This document shows positions 28,085 to 37,252 of a DNA stretch of 61,057 bases, piece by piece; position 1 is the stretch's first letter; the number at the start of each line of letters is the position of its first letter. The notes under the pieces are model-generated. The model searched no databases, was not told the DNA's origin, and saw only the letters and a program-made list of their open reading frames with translations. The DNA comes from Pseudomonadota bacterium (GTDB lineage Bacteria > Pseudomonadota > Gammaproteobacteria > Pseudomonadales > Azotimanducaceae), in contig JACZXA010000003.1 of the NCBI GenBank assembly GCA_022571865.1, forward strand, positions 1 to 61,057, written 5' to 3'. The position numbers and the translations under genes were made by a program.

Positions 28085-29959
28085 ATGAACGACGCGACTG
28101 ATCTCGAGCAAAAGTTTAAAAGCGCGCTTGAGCTTCACCGTGCGGGTAAACTGCCACAGGCGGAACGGCTCTATCGCCAGATACTGAAAGTCGCGCCGTC
28201 TCATCCGGAAGCTTTACATTATTTTGGCGTGATAGGACTACAGGTCGGGCGCAATGAAGATGCGGTTTCGTTGATCACGAAGGTTGTCGACCTGCAACCG
28301 GCCAACTACAACGCGATGGTGAACCTCGGCAGTGGACTACAAGCTCTGGGGCGAATTGACGAGGCAATCAAAAGCTATCGACAGGCGCTCGCACTGCAAC
28401 CCGAGTCCGCCGCCATCCATGCGAATCTAGGCAACGCTCTGACGTCAAACGGCGAGATCGAGCGCGCAATCGAGCGGTATGAGGCCGCGCTGAATTTTGA
28501 TCCTGAACTGACCGAAGCGCGGCGCAACCTGGCCAATTCACTGCTAACCCAAGGTCAGCCCGACGAAGCCTTGCGCCACATCCTCATTGCCGTCAATGCC
28601 AATCCGAACGCCATCGAGGTCCAGGTTTCCATGGGAAACATCTTGCAGGAGCTTGGCAGGCACGATGATGCGATTGCGTGTTTCACAGCGGTCAGCGAAG
28701 CACAGCCGGATGTAGCACCCATCCATTGTAACCTCGGCAACGTGCTGAAAGACGTCGGTCGGCTGCACGACGCGACAAAACATTACCAAAAAGCCCTCGA
28801 GCTGGATCCGAATTATGCGGAGGCGCATTACTGCCTGGGTCGCATGCGGCAGTACCTTGGCGACACCGGGGAAGCGTCTTCTGAATTCCGCAAGGCCATC
28901 AGCTTGGACAGGAATTGCACGAAAGCCTGGCGCGCGATCACCGAACTCTCTCGCCAGAGCCTGACCGATGCAGAGGTCAAGAGCATTGCCGCAGCGCTCG
29001 AGTCGGAAGACTATTCCCCCGAACAGCGATTACACCTGGAATTCGCACTAGCCAAGTCCTATGAGGATGTTGGAAAACATGTTAACGCAAGCGAACACTA
29101 TCAGCGGGGTAATCGGCTTTGTCGAAACCGTATCGCATACTCTTTCGAGCATGATCAAAAAGTATTCGAGCGTGTCAAAGCCACGTTCGATGCAGGATTC
29201 TTCGATCAATGGACCAATGCAGGTTCCGCAGACGCAACTCCCTTATTCGTAGTGGGAATGCCAAGGTCCGGAAGCACGCTCGTGGAACAAATTCTTGCGA
29301 GCCACCCATCGGTACATGGCGGGGGAGAGTTGCCGCTGCTTCCCCAGGCAATAGCTCGACGTTTCCCATTGGCCGACGGTGTTGATTACACCGCGGCGCT
29401 ATCCACCGCGTCACAGGCGGATTTCGACTCTGTGGCTGAATCCTACCTGACGACTCAACGTCAGCTTGCGCCCGATGCCCAGCGAATCTCCGACAAACTG
29501 CTGATCAACTTTCTCAACATCGGATTGATCCATGTGTTGTTTCCAAACTCCCGCATCATCCATTGCCTGCGAGATCCTCGCGACACCTGTTTCTCGATCT
29601 ATAAACACATCTTCGGTGCTCGTGGGCACCACTACGCATACGACCTGGAAGAACTAGGCCGATATTACAACGAGTACGCGAAATTGATGGTTCATTGGGA
29701 AGATGTGCTGCCGGGACGTGTTTATCAAATTAGTTATGAGTCCCTGGTTCAAGAACAAGAATCGACAACGCGGGCACTACTGGAATATTGCGAGCTGTCC
29801 TGGGATCCAGCCTGCCTCGAATTCCACCGAAGTGAGCGGCCGGTGGTAACCCACAGCGCCTCACAAGTTCGTGAGCCTATCTTTAGCGACTCGATCGGTG
29901 CATGGCGCCCCTACGAGGCATCCCTTGCGCCATTATTGCGATTGCTGCCTGCCAACTAA
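28085..29959 (+). CDS. TPR-repeat sulfotransferase
   Basis: A 624-residue protein with two parts. Residues 1-300 hold about eight tetratricopeptide repeats, for example NYNAMVNLGSGLQALGRIDE and AAIHANLGNALTSNGEIERA. From about residue 385 there is a PAPS-dependent sulfotransferase: LFVVGMPRSGSTLVEQILAS is the 5'-phosphosulfate loop, and SRIIHCLRDPRDTCFSIYKH is the 3'-phosphate-binding segment. TPR-sulfotransferases sulfate proteins, lipids or polysaccharides; the target is unknown. The ATG follows a purine-poor leader without a clear Shine-Dalgarno. Monocistronic. Confidence 0.9.
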   Translation: MNDATDLEQKFKSALELHRAGKLPQAERLYRQILKVAPSHPEALHYFGVIGLQVGRNEDAVSLITKVVDLQPANYNAMVNLGSGLQALGRIDEAIKSYRQALALQPESAAIHANLGNALTSNGEIERAIERYEAALNFDPELTEARRNLANSLLTQGQPDEALRHILIAVNANPNAIEVQVSMGNILQELGRHDDAIACFTAVSEAQPDVAPIHCNLGNVLKDVGRLHDATKHYQKALELDPNYAEAHYCLGRMRQYLGDTGEASSEFRKAISLDRNCTKAWRAITELSRQSLTDAEVKSIAAALESEDYSPEQRLHLEFALAKSYEDVGKHVNASEHYQRGNRLCRNRIAYSFEHDQKVFERVKATFDAGFFDQWTNAGSADATPLFVVGMPRSGSTLVEQILASHPSVHGGGELPLLPQAIARRFPLADGVDYTAALSTASQADFDSVAESYLTTQRQLAPDAQRISDKLLINFLNIGLIHVLFPNSRIIHCLRDPRDTCFSIYKHIFGARGHHYAYDLEELGRYYNEYAKLMVHWEDVLPGRVYQISYESLVQEQESTTRALLEYCELSWDPACLEFHRSERPVVTHSASQVREPIFSDSIGAWRPYEASLAPLLRLLPAN

Positions 29960-30037
29960 CCGCTTCCGGCTGCTTACTTGCGGCACCAGCGCTGGTTCGG
30001 GAAAGGATGAGTTTGTCACCAATCCAGAACACGGCCA

Positions 30038-30877
30038 CTAATGCGTCATTGCATACACGATGTAGTTAATGGCGTACTGATACGCTCGATTTGTATAGAG
30101 CAGTGCGTATTCCGGAACGTCGGCATGTTCCCACGCATCACCGAGATCCATATTGAAATTTATCATGACCATCAGACGGTCGCGGTCGTCGTAAATACCG
30201 CGCCAATGTGGCGTCGTACCGTCGCGCTCGTACGTGACGCCGCGCAGGGCGGCGCCGATGCCGGGAATCTGAACAGGTTCCTCCAGATCGTAGACGGTGT
30301 GAAACACCGAGTCACTGCGGGGAATGTCGACAACCTGCCTATCGGGAAGAATTTGGTACAGACCGGCGGCAAATCCATACCATTGCGAGGTGCCGTGAAA
30401 GTCGTCCACCAAAAGAAAACCGCCTCGCAGTAGATACTCGCGAAGCCGTTCGGCTTCTGCATCGCTGAACTGCCACGTGCCGGGTTCCACCGCGTACAAC
30501 AACGGATAGTCGAACAGATCCTCGTCCATAATAGCGACGAGACGGCTTTCACTGGCAGCATGAATCCTGGTCAACCGATTGATCCCGCGCAACAGATGTT
30601 GCTCGGCTGCCGGCCAGTCCGTAAGCCAGCGCTGGCGGTAAGGGTTATCGCGAGCGGAATGGTGTTGCAACCGTGCGAATTGAAACTCCGTGTGAAAGGC
30701 GACCGGACCCCTGGCGTCCCAGCCGGTTTCGTAGGTCGTTATCCGAGTCGCTCTGGCCGCCGCTTCACCCCAGGTATCGGCCGCGAGTACACAGGCGACC
30801 CCTACCCATACACACAACCCTGCCCATGTGCGGATAATCCCGGGTGGCGAAGGCAGACAGGTCGCTTGGTTGCGCAC
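30038..30877 (-). CDS. DUF4159 domain protein, exported
   Basis: A 279-residue protein of the DUF4159 family. An N-terminal hydrophobic segment (GLCVWVGVACVLAAD) acts as signal or anchor. The domain begins FHTEFQFARLQHH and contains WLTDWPAAEQHLLRGINRLT, YLLRGGFLLVDDFHG and a C-terminal ALLYTNRAYQYAINYIVYAM. DUF4159 proteins often accompany MoxR/von Willebrand gene clusters, absent here; the fold is glutamine-amidotransferase-like. GTG 30877 has GGGAG 8 bp upstream and is preferred to the frame start at 30943. Function unknown. Confidence 0.8.
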   Translation of the reverse strand: MRNQATCLPSPPGIIRTWAGLCVWVGVACVLAADTWGEAAARATRITTYETGWDARGPVAFHTEFQFARLQHHSARDNPYRQRWLTDWPAAEQHLLRGINRLTRIHAASESRLVAIMDEDLFDYPLLYAVEPGTWQFSDAEAERLREYLLRGGFLLVDDFHGTSQWYGFAAGLYQILPDRQVVDIPRSDSVFHTVYDLEEPVQIPGIGAALRGVTYERDGTTPHWRGIYDDRDRLMVMINFNMDLGDAWEHADVPEYALLYTNRAYQYAINYIVYAMTH

Positions 30878-31020
30878 GGGAAACACTCCCTTGCGGCACG
30901 GCACCGCGCGCCAGGTAAAGTGAGCGAGAGACCCGCCGAGCATAGCAGTCTGCGGGTAACGGCGCTATGCAGCTCCGGGGTTTGGGGAGGCTATCTGCCA
31001 ACATCCAGCTTTCGAGCTGT

Positions 31021-31411
31021 TCATACCAGTTCCTGCAGGACCCACGTTTTCCCACCCTCTTGAGATTCTTCATCCGCAACCAGATAACTGTCTGTTTGAA
31101 TTTCGAAAATCCGTCGTCTTTCAAAACGTCCGGACTCGACTGCCAACCGACAAAAGTCTCCAGAGGCAGGTTCGGCGCGAACACGGTCCAGGCCTGAAAT
31201 CCGTTCATCTCCTGGCTCTTTCCGCCATAGCCGAGCGACGGCCACACCATCCAGAGTGGGTGTGGCCCCTGCCCGGTCGGCAACCGCCTGATACATCGTG
31301 TGAGCTGCTGGGCTGCGCGGTTAAGCCGTCAATCAAATCTGCAAATTCTTCCCAGTTAGTTCGTGTGAGCAGGTAATACAAGCCCTGGAAACCAGCAACC
31401 CCGTGTGCCAC
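31021..31411 (-). pseudogene. Possible small gene with frameshift, unknown
   Basis: Two overlapping minus-strand frames combine into about 130 codons. GTG 31411 starts MAHGVAGFQGLYYLLTRTNW..., and after GLTAQ (near 31310) the second frame carries AAHTMYQAVADRAGATP and ends RRIFEIQTDSYLVADEES and KTWVLQELV at 31021. The composition and clean ending look protein-like, but no family was recognised. It is divergent from the CmcJ-like gene with only 30 bp between the starts, which is tight. Confidence 0.3.
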
Positions 31412-31441
31412 GATGGGGTGTGTTTAACCCGGAGGCACGCT

Positions 31442-32719
31442 ATGAGCCGGCTCAAAGTCATCGCGAACCACGTTGCGGCAGATACGGCGACAGTTTCGTC
31501 GGTCTATGTACCGACCCTGCAACTCACACAAGGCCAGCCACCCCCCTTCGCCGCGAACGGAGGTTTATCCTACATGTCGTTCGATCGGAACGGGGATGCG
31601 GGAACCGGAGCAGCGACGGAAGCGGCGCTCAACCAGATTGCCGAAGGGAAGGGACAGGCGGTTATCGACATGCTCGACAACGCACCCCCCGGCCCCATCG
31701 AGACCAAGTGGGGTATCGGTTTTCGTCGCTACTCGGAGTGCCTGGAATATATTCGGGAGAATAACATCCAAGCCCCTGAAGGCGGCTTGGCGCTTCCGCT
31801 GCGCTATACCATCCACGAGCAGCCGTCCTACTCCATCGTTTCGTCCAACGCACTCTGGCGAGACCCGACGCGAGCGGCCGACGCAACAGCGTTGCGCAAG
31901 GACGAGCAGGACAACGCCCGGCGATGCCTCTATTTTCCGCAGGTGATGCGCGACGCGCGACGAATGGACGAGTACTACCCAGGGCTCTCGCCAAACAGCT
32001 CCGAGTGCATGGATAAGCTTGGCGTCGCGTTGGCACATTGCGAGTCTAAGTGTCAGAACTTCTATGACGCGGCGGAGGTGGAGCGCGTGTTCTACCCGGA
32101 GATGGAGAAACTCCTGTTGGAGTTTTTTCCGGACGCGACGGATGCCCTCGTGTACAACCACGACGTATTTGACAAGGACTACGAGGGCGATCGCACTGAG
32201 GATCAAGACAACAAGAACCCGGGTGTGAACGCCAACTACGCCAACATCGTCCACAATGACCTGAACGACAACAGTGGCCGCGTACGGTGCCGCGAACTAC
32301 TCACGAAGAACCTGCGGAACTTCGGGCGCGAGCAGCACTACACCCAGGCGCAGGCGGACGCGAAGATGTCGCGGCGGTTCATGTCGATCAATCTCGCCAA
32401 GCCGATGGAGACCGTCTGTCAGAACCCCTTCGTGCTTTGCGCCTGGCCCTCTTTCGCCGATCAGCCGTATATCACCAACTATCGCGTCTACGACGACCGC
32501 GTCGGCGAGACCACCCGCTTCAGCTACCGTCCCGACCACGAGTGGTACTGGTTGCCCAGGCAGACGCCCACCGAGGTCTCGATGCTCAAGTGCTACGACT
32601 CTGTCACCGACGGGTCCGTCTCACGCTGGTCTTTCCACACCGCCTGCATCGACTCAACCGCGCCCGAAGACGCCCCCTGCCGTAAGAACGTCGTGGTCCG
32701 CTCCTATGTCTTCTTCTAA
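31442..32719 (+). CDS. CmcJ/NvfI (asaB) family oxygenase-like protein
   Basis: A 425-residue protein of the CmcJ/NvfI family, which includes cephamycin 7-alpha-methoxylation protein CmcJ and fungal hydroxylase/desaturase relatives. Matching features are ALVYNHDVFDKDYEGDR, a histidine in NIVHNDLNDN, HEWYWLPRQTPTEVSMLKCY and the ending FHTACIDSTAPEDAPCRKNV. Relatives act on small secondary metabolites. No biosynthetic cluster is evident here. The ATG at 31442 has GGAGG 6 bp upstream, so the earlier frame start at 31403 is rejected. It converges on the sulfotransferase-hydroxylase gene. Confidence 0.7.
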   Translation: MSRLKVIANHVAADTATVSSVYVPTLQLTQGQPPPFAANGGLSYMSFDRNGDAGTGAATEAALNQIAEGKGQAVIDMLDNAPPGPIETKWGIGFRRYSECLEYIRENNIQAPEGGLALPLRYTIHEQPSYSIVSSNALWRDPTRAADATALRKDEQDNARRCLYFPQVMRDARRMDEYYPGLSPNSSECMDKLGVALAHCESKCQNFYDAAEVERVFYPEMEKLLLEFFPDATDALVYNHDVFDKDYEGDRTEDQDNKNPGVNANYANIVHNDLNDNSGRVRCRELLTKNLRNFGREQHYTQAQADAKMSRRFMSINLAKPMETVCQNPFVLCAWPSFADQPYITNYRVYDDRVGETTRFSYRPDHEWYWLPRQTPTEVSMLKCYDSVTDGSVSRWSFHTACIDSTAPEDAPCRKNVVVRSYVFF

Positions 32720-32732
32720 ATCGCGAATCTGA

Positions 32733-34208
32733 TCAGGCCGCGAGGCCATGACAGTGTTTGTATCGTTTGCCGGAACTACAGGGGCAAATCACATTGCGAC
32801 CCACCTTTTCAGGGCTCGATTGAGCGAGGTTTGATGAGCGCGAACCTCCCAGTGCTGTCGCCGTCATTCTGTCTTCTTCTGGTAACGTACCATTCGGGAC
32901 CCAATCTATGATGAGGTGGATGCGATCTTCATCCCCATCGTTTGTCACAGCATGAAAAGTGGAGTTGTCGATCTCCCAAAGTTCACCCTCGCGCAGCTTC
33001 TTTTCTTCTCCTCCCACCGTGAACGTGATGAGCTCGTTCGTCACAATGGGAATGTGCACACGATGACAGTTGATCAGTGAATAGTGTTTATCCCGGTGGA
33101 GCAAAATTTCTTGGTGGCCTAACAGGCTGGCAAAAATCAAACGCACGACAAAGCCGTCGCCTCCATAGTAGTTCGATATGCGATCAACCAGCGATCGTAA
33201 TTCATCTTCAAACTGGCCGTAACGAGGATGATACGTCGGGTTGTTATGCCGAAAATCCTCGTCATAGATCAGACGCAACGCTTGCGTGTTTCGATGGGCT
33301 GCATATCGCTCTTCGCGTCCGGAATTCAGCTACGCTTCTTGCGGGAGCCGACCGAGCTTGTTCTGAATACGCGAAACATCGATGTTGGAATGAATCAGCA
33401 AAAAGTTTTTGCCGTTCCCACGCAGTTTTTGAAATCCTGGATGAAAAGTCGGCGATTGCGTTTGGAAGAAATCAATCACGCTTTCCGTGTGTTCTACTTG
33501 TTCAAACTGGTAGTCAAAACGTTCGATCAATTTCCGATCTTTTCGAGCAACCAACTCCCTCAGTTCATCATCATAGTATCGCGAGTAATAATCGTGCCGG
33601 GACGAATTTTTTCTGTCCGTTCTCGTAAACTCGTTCTTGATGGCATCATGTTCCGCAACCGAAAGCTGTTCCATGATATCCAGAAAATCATGTTCCAGGT
33701 TTTCGAATCGTCCAACGTAAAGATTGGTTTGCTCGACATCTCCGTGCATGCGTTCGACAACCAGGAACAATAGCCCGTTTCGTTATCGGAAAAGCCGCGT
33801 ATACAGTCTTTAGTGAGACCAACTCCACGATTGCCCTCGAGGGTTTCAGGAAACACCGAAATCAGTACATTGCGATAATGTCGACTCTCGATGTCGTCTG
33901 AGCCCAGATTTACCAGACTGGTTACCGTTGTTTTGAAATCCGAGTGACCGCCGTCAGACAGAACCTCGAACAACATGTCGAAGACATACGGCTGCCTGTT
34001 AAAGGCATACCAGGAAACGTACCAATCCCAGGGATTTCGAACCATGCCCACGAGAGGCAACCCGTCATGTTCGGCTGGCAGCGCAAAACGGGGATAGTGG
34101 ATAACCAATGGTTTCGTGGTCGGGAAAGCAGTGTTGAATGATGTCACTAAGGCTCTGACCGCCCGTCTTGTGCAGGTGAATGAACACAAAACGCTTAGTG
34201 ACGATCAT
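32733..34208 (-). pseudogene. Sulfotransferase-Asp/Asn hydroxylase-SEC-C fusion, broken
   Basis: About 490 codons in one net frame. ATG 34208 overlaps the YkgJ stop (ATGA) and begins MIVTKRFVFIHLHKTGGQSL, a sulfotransferase phosphosulfate loop. The frame changes near 34100 (to HYPRFALPAEHDGLPLVGMV) and back near 33775 (VERMHGDVEQTNLYVG). The sulfotransferase ends around ELVARKDRKLIERFDYQF. The same frame runs into an aspartyl/asparaginyl beta-hydroxylase N-terminus (KNFLLIHSNIDVSRIQNKLG), hits an in-frame TAG near 33327 where Trp is expected, and resumes with RNTQALRLIYDEDFRHNN. Iron ligands are likely in HRDKHYSLINCHRVH and STFHAV. The C-terminus is a SEC-C zinc motif (ICPCSSGKRYKHCHG). Last gene of the operon. 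Either decay or read errors. Confidence 0.65.
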
Positions 34209-34918
34209 TGATGACAGCCCACACTGGCATCTGGTTTATCGCCAGCCTCCCATGCCGCTTTCACGGCTGTGACGATTTCGGCAATCGAAGGGACGAAGCC
34301 GGTTCCGTCGTCATCGAAGTTGAGAAAAACCTGGTGAACTCTGATGGCAAGAATAGCCAACTGCGTTGCATTGCTCGGCACCTCTCCGGCAAAACTCCCA
34401 GCATGCTCACGCAAAAACTTCGCGGCCGCCTGTACCGCTGAATGTTGCATACTGCCGTGCTCGTCCGAGTAATCGAACTTCCAGCGCGATAGGTGTTGAG
34501 TAATGAGGTCTTTGTCTTCGTCACCCGCTGAAATTCCAGCTGCGGGGAATATCCGACAGTCGTAGTTGCGACACGTGAGTGGGCGATGTTCATAGATAGA
34601 ACACTTGTCGTCGATCAGCATGGGGCAGCAACCCTCCTCATCGAAACCCATTATTACGTTTCCTTCGGGCCGGCCCGGGGCTGCAAACAGGAGATCTTTG
34701 GGAATATGGGCAAGAGCCTCGGTCTCTTCAGGCGTGATATGGATGAAATAGGAAGACCGGCAGCAGGCGTTGCACTCGCCGCAAGGCACATCGGCGCCAT
34801 GTTGTGTTGCCAGGGCACGGCGAGTATCACGAAGCCACGAAACAAAACTCCCTGCAGGCAGATCTTGCTGGCCGGTAACTTCCACGACGTCGAATAGTCT
34901 GACATCGTCACTCACCAT
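34205..34918 (-). CDS. YkgJ family cysteine-cluster protein
   Basis: A 237-residue protein with the YkgJ/CxxCxxCC zinc- or iron-binding cluster: CGECNACCRSSYFIHITPEE at about residue 46, then GCCPMLIDDKCSIYEHRPL and TCRNYDCRIFPA. The cysteine spacing is standard for the family, whose role is unknown though it often neighbours oxidoreductases and metal enzymes. It lies 21 bp after the PQQ dehydrogenase gene and overlaps the next gene by ATGA, so it is in the same operon. Confidence 0.85.
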   Translation of the reverse strand: MVSDDVRLFDVVEVTGQQDLPAGSFVSWLRDTRRALATQHGADVPCGECNACCRSSYFIHITPEETEALAHIPKDLLFAAPGRPEGNVIMGFDEEGCCPMLIDDKCSIYEHRPLTCRNYDCRIFPAAGISAGDEDKDLITQHLSRWKFDYSDEHGSMQHSAVQAAAKFLREHAGSFAGEVPSNATQLAILAIRVHQVFLNFDDDGTGFVPSIAEIVTAVKAAWEAGDKPDASVGCHQ

Positions 34919-34939
34919 TTCGTTTACCTTGCAGCTGAT

Positions 34940-36649
34940 TCACTCGAGTCCAAACACCCATAACACACCGCCCTGAGGAACAACCGGATCCACCTTGCCA
35001 ATCTCGGCAAGCGACGACGTCTCACGTTGTGCATCAACACCCCAGCCAGACAAGACGGCCACATACTGTTTGCCGTTGACCTCATAGGTGGTCGGCACGC
35101 CGGTAATGCCGGAGTTGGTGCGCTGTTTCCACAACAGCCGTCCAGTCTTCGCATGGAACGCGCGGAAATACCGATCGTTGGTGCCACCCATGAAAACCAG
35201 ATTACCAGCAGTCGCTAACACAGGTCCCCAGTTGTGACTTGCAAACGTTACGCTCCAGACCTTCTGGCCTGTATCGACGTTCCACGCCTGCAGTTCACCA
35301 ATGTAATCGCTGGCTTTCTCGGTTAGAACCAGCGTCGACTCCTGCCAATCCGTTCCCATGAATTCTCGTCCTTGCCGGTACGTCACCTTTTCTCCGATCA
35401 TATAGGCGCATACGTTGTCGTTGGCCGGAATATAGAGCAATCGAGTTCGTGGGCTGAACGCAGCCGGCGGCCAGTTTTTACCGCCCCAGTGTGACGGGCA
35501 AAATAGCGCGCCTTTGCCGGTGCCGGGCTTTTTCGTTTCGTCGTACGTTGGCCGTCCAGTATCCGGGTCGAGCGAAGTGAAAACGTCCTGGTTTACGTAA
35601 GGCTGTGCATCGACAAAACCGATACCGTTGTCGCGGCGCTCGAGAAACCACAGGTACCCGTTCCGTCCAGGATGAACGAGACCACGCACGGTTTGCCCTT
35701 CGCGTTCGAAATCGATCAACAACGGGGCAGAAACTTCATCCCAATCCCACGAATCGTTCCAATGATACTGGTGATGTCCGCGTATCTCGCCCGTTGCCAC
35801 ATCCAGTGCGATAACGGATGTTGCATAGAGATTGTCGCCGTCACGGGTATCACCCATCCACGGTCCACCGTTGCCCGTGCCCCAGTACGTCAAGCCGGTC
35901 TGGGTATCGAACGATCCGGTAATCCAAACGGGTACACCCCCGGTTTTCCAGGAATCGCCGGGCCAGGTCTCACTTCCCGGCTCGCCGGGCGCAGGGATCG
36001 TGTAGGTTTTCCATACCTCACTGCCGGTCATGGCATCCAATGCCATGACAAATCCACGGATACCAAACTCTCCACCCGACACACCCACCATGACCTTACC
36101 GTCAGCAACGAGCGGTGCGAGTGTCATGTAGTAACCAGTCGCGTAATCTTCAACTTCCGTTTCCCACACGACCTCACCGGTCCTGGCATCGAGCGCGACC
36201 ACATAGCAGTCGGCCGTTGCCATGAACACGAGGTCAGCGTACAACCCGACACCTCGATTGGTGGGATGCATCTGTACCTGATCCTCAGGCAGTTCGCGGA
36301 TGTATCGCCAGATGAGATCTCCATTTTCAGCGTCAAGCGCCAGCAAATGGTTGTGCGGGGTGGTGATGAACATGTTTCCGCCGTTGACGATCGGAGGTGC
36401 CTGATGGCCTTCCCGCAACCCGGTTGAATAGGTCCACAATGGCTTCAACCGTTTGACATTGCGCGTGTTTATTCGCTTGAGCCGACTATACCCATGAGAA
36501 TCATAGGTGCCTCGATACATCAGCCAGTTTTCGGGTTCCGGGTTGGCGAGCCTTGCATCCGTCACCGGCTGGTATTGCGCGGCAATTACCCATAGGGGCG
36601 TCAACACCGCAATGGTAAAAACTCCCCATAAGCTGACCAGTAGTTTCAT
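34940..36649 (-). CDS. PQQ-dependent alcohol dehydrogenase, likely lanthanide type
   Basis: A 569-residue quinoprotein with an eight-bladed propeller and a signal peptide (VSLWGVFTIAVLTPLWVIAA). Metal and PQQ residues visible are Glu194 (SGGEFG), Asn260 (YWGTGNGGPW) and catalytic Asp302 in NDSWDWDEVSAP. Asp304, two residues later, makes the DxD pair that marks lanthanide-dependent enzymes (XoxF, PedH). The vicinal Cys-Cys disulfide of methanol dehydrogenases is absent; that position reads QMHPTNRGVGLY. The substrate alcohol is unknown. A Rieske protein gene lies 9 bp upstream and may encode its electron acceptor. No cytochrome cL gene or PQQ biosynthesis genes are nearby. Confidence 0.9.
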   Translation of the reverse strand: MKLLVSLWGVFTIAVLTPLWVIAAQYQPVTDARLANPEPENWLMYRGTYDSHGYSRLKRINTRNVKRLKPLWTYSTGLREGHQAPPIVNGGNMFITTPHNHLLALDAENGDLIWRYIRELPEDQVQMHPTNRGVGLYADLVFMATADCYVVALDARTGEVVWETEVEDYATGYYMTLAPLVADGKVMVGVSGGEFGIRGFVMALDAMTGSEVWKTYTIPAPGEPGSETWPGDSWKTGGVPVWITGSFDTQTGLTYWGTGNGGPWMGDTRDGDNLYATSVIALDVATGEIRGHHQYHWNDSWDWDEVSAPLLIDFEREGQTVRGLVHPGRNGYLWFLERRDNGIGFVDAQPYVNQDVFTSLDPDTGRPTYDETKKPGTGKGALFCPSHWGGKNWPPAAFSPRTRLLYIPANDNVCAYMIGEKVTYRQGREFMGTDWQESTLVLTEKASDYIGELQAWNVDTGQKVWSVTFASHNWGPVLATAGNLVFMGGTNDRYFRAFHAKTGRLLWKQRTNSGITGVPTTYEVNGKQYVAVLSGWGVDAQRETSSLAEIGKVDPVVPQGGVLWVFGLE

Positions 36650-36658
36650 CCAAGTCTC

Positions 36659-37195
36659 CTAGTATGTCGGTGCAGGCCCTATGCGCCGTGAGAACTTTCC
36701 AGTAACACGAATAACACCGCCATCTTGTTCGATCGGCAGCAGCGCGAGTGGTTTCGTTGCGGGACCGAGCACGACGGCCGCGGCATCCAGCACGGCAAAC
36801 CGCGAACCATGACAAGGACAGATCAATTCGTGCGTTTCGTGTTGCCAGCCGCTTACCTCACATCCGGTGTGCGTACATGCTGCCGATACCGCGAGAATTG
36901 ATCCCGCAGCATAACGTCGAGTCTTTTTCGACATCGCTATTTCGTCGACGCGAAGCAGCGAAAGTTGGTTGTGGAGTGAGCCATCGCGTACCAGGCCATC
37001 CGACGCCATCGCAAAAGCAAAGATCCGATCGTCATGAACGTCAGCAGGTTTGATGACAGACCCGATCCTATCTCCAAACGCATATACGAGCACGTCGCCG
37101 ATCTGTGGTTTCATCCGCTCGGGACGTGCGCCATGCGCCGAAGTCATGCCTAACGCGACCCCACCCACCGCGACGATGATCTTTCGTCGATTCAC
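36659..37195 (-). CDS. Exported Rieske [2Fe-2S] protein
   Basis: A 178-residue protein with a twin-arginine-like signal (MNRRKIIVAVGGVALGMTSA) and a Rieske domain. The cluster motifs are CTHTGC and CPCHGS (about residues 105-130), separated by EVSGWQHETHELI. The cysteines of a bc1-type Rieske disulfide appear present in the two boxes. GTG 37195 has AAGG about 8 bp upstream, so the TTG at 37213 is rejected. Tat export fits a folded Fe-S protein. Being 9 bp from the PQQ dehydrogenase suggests it takes electrons from that enzyme in the periplasm (inference). Confidence 0.85.
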   Translation of the reverse strand: MNRRKIIVAVGGVALGMTSAHGARPERMKPQIGDVLVYAFGDRIGSVIKPADVHDDRIFAFAMASDGLVRDGSLHNQLSLLRVDEIAMSKKTRRYAAGSILAVSAACTHTGCEVSGWQHETHELICPCHGSRFAVLDAAAVVLGPATKPLALLPIEQDGGVIRVTGKFSRRIGPAPTY

Positions 37196-37252
37196 AAAAC
37201 CACCCTTCTCCAACTCATGCCAGTGGTGACGAATCTAGGTGTAACAGGTTGC

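Noticed and set aside
30765-31283. A 172-codon minus-strand frame overlapping the DUF4159 gene start
   Set aside because: Its C-terminal half is an out-of-frame reading of the DUF4159 N-terminus, and the other frame in 31021-31296 has a cleaner protein-like ending.
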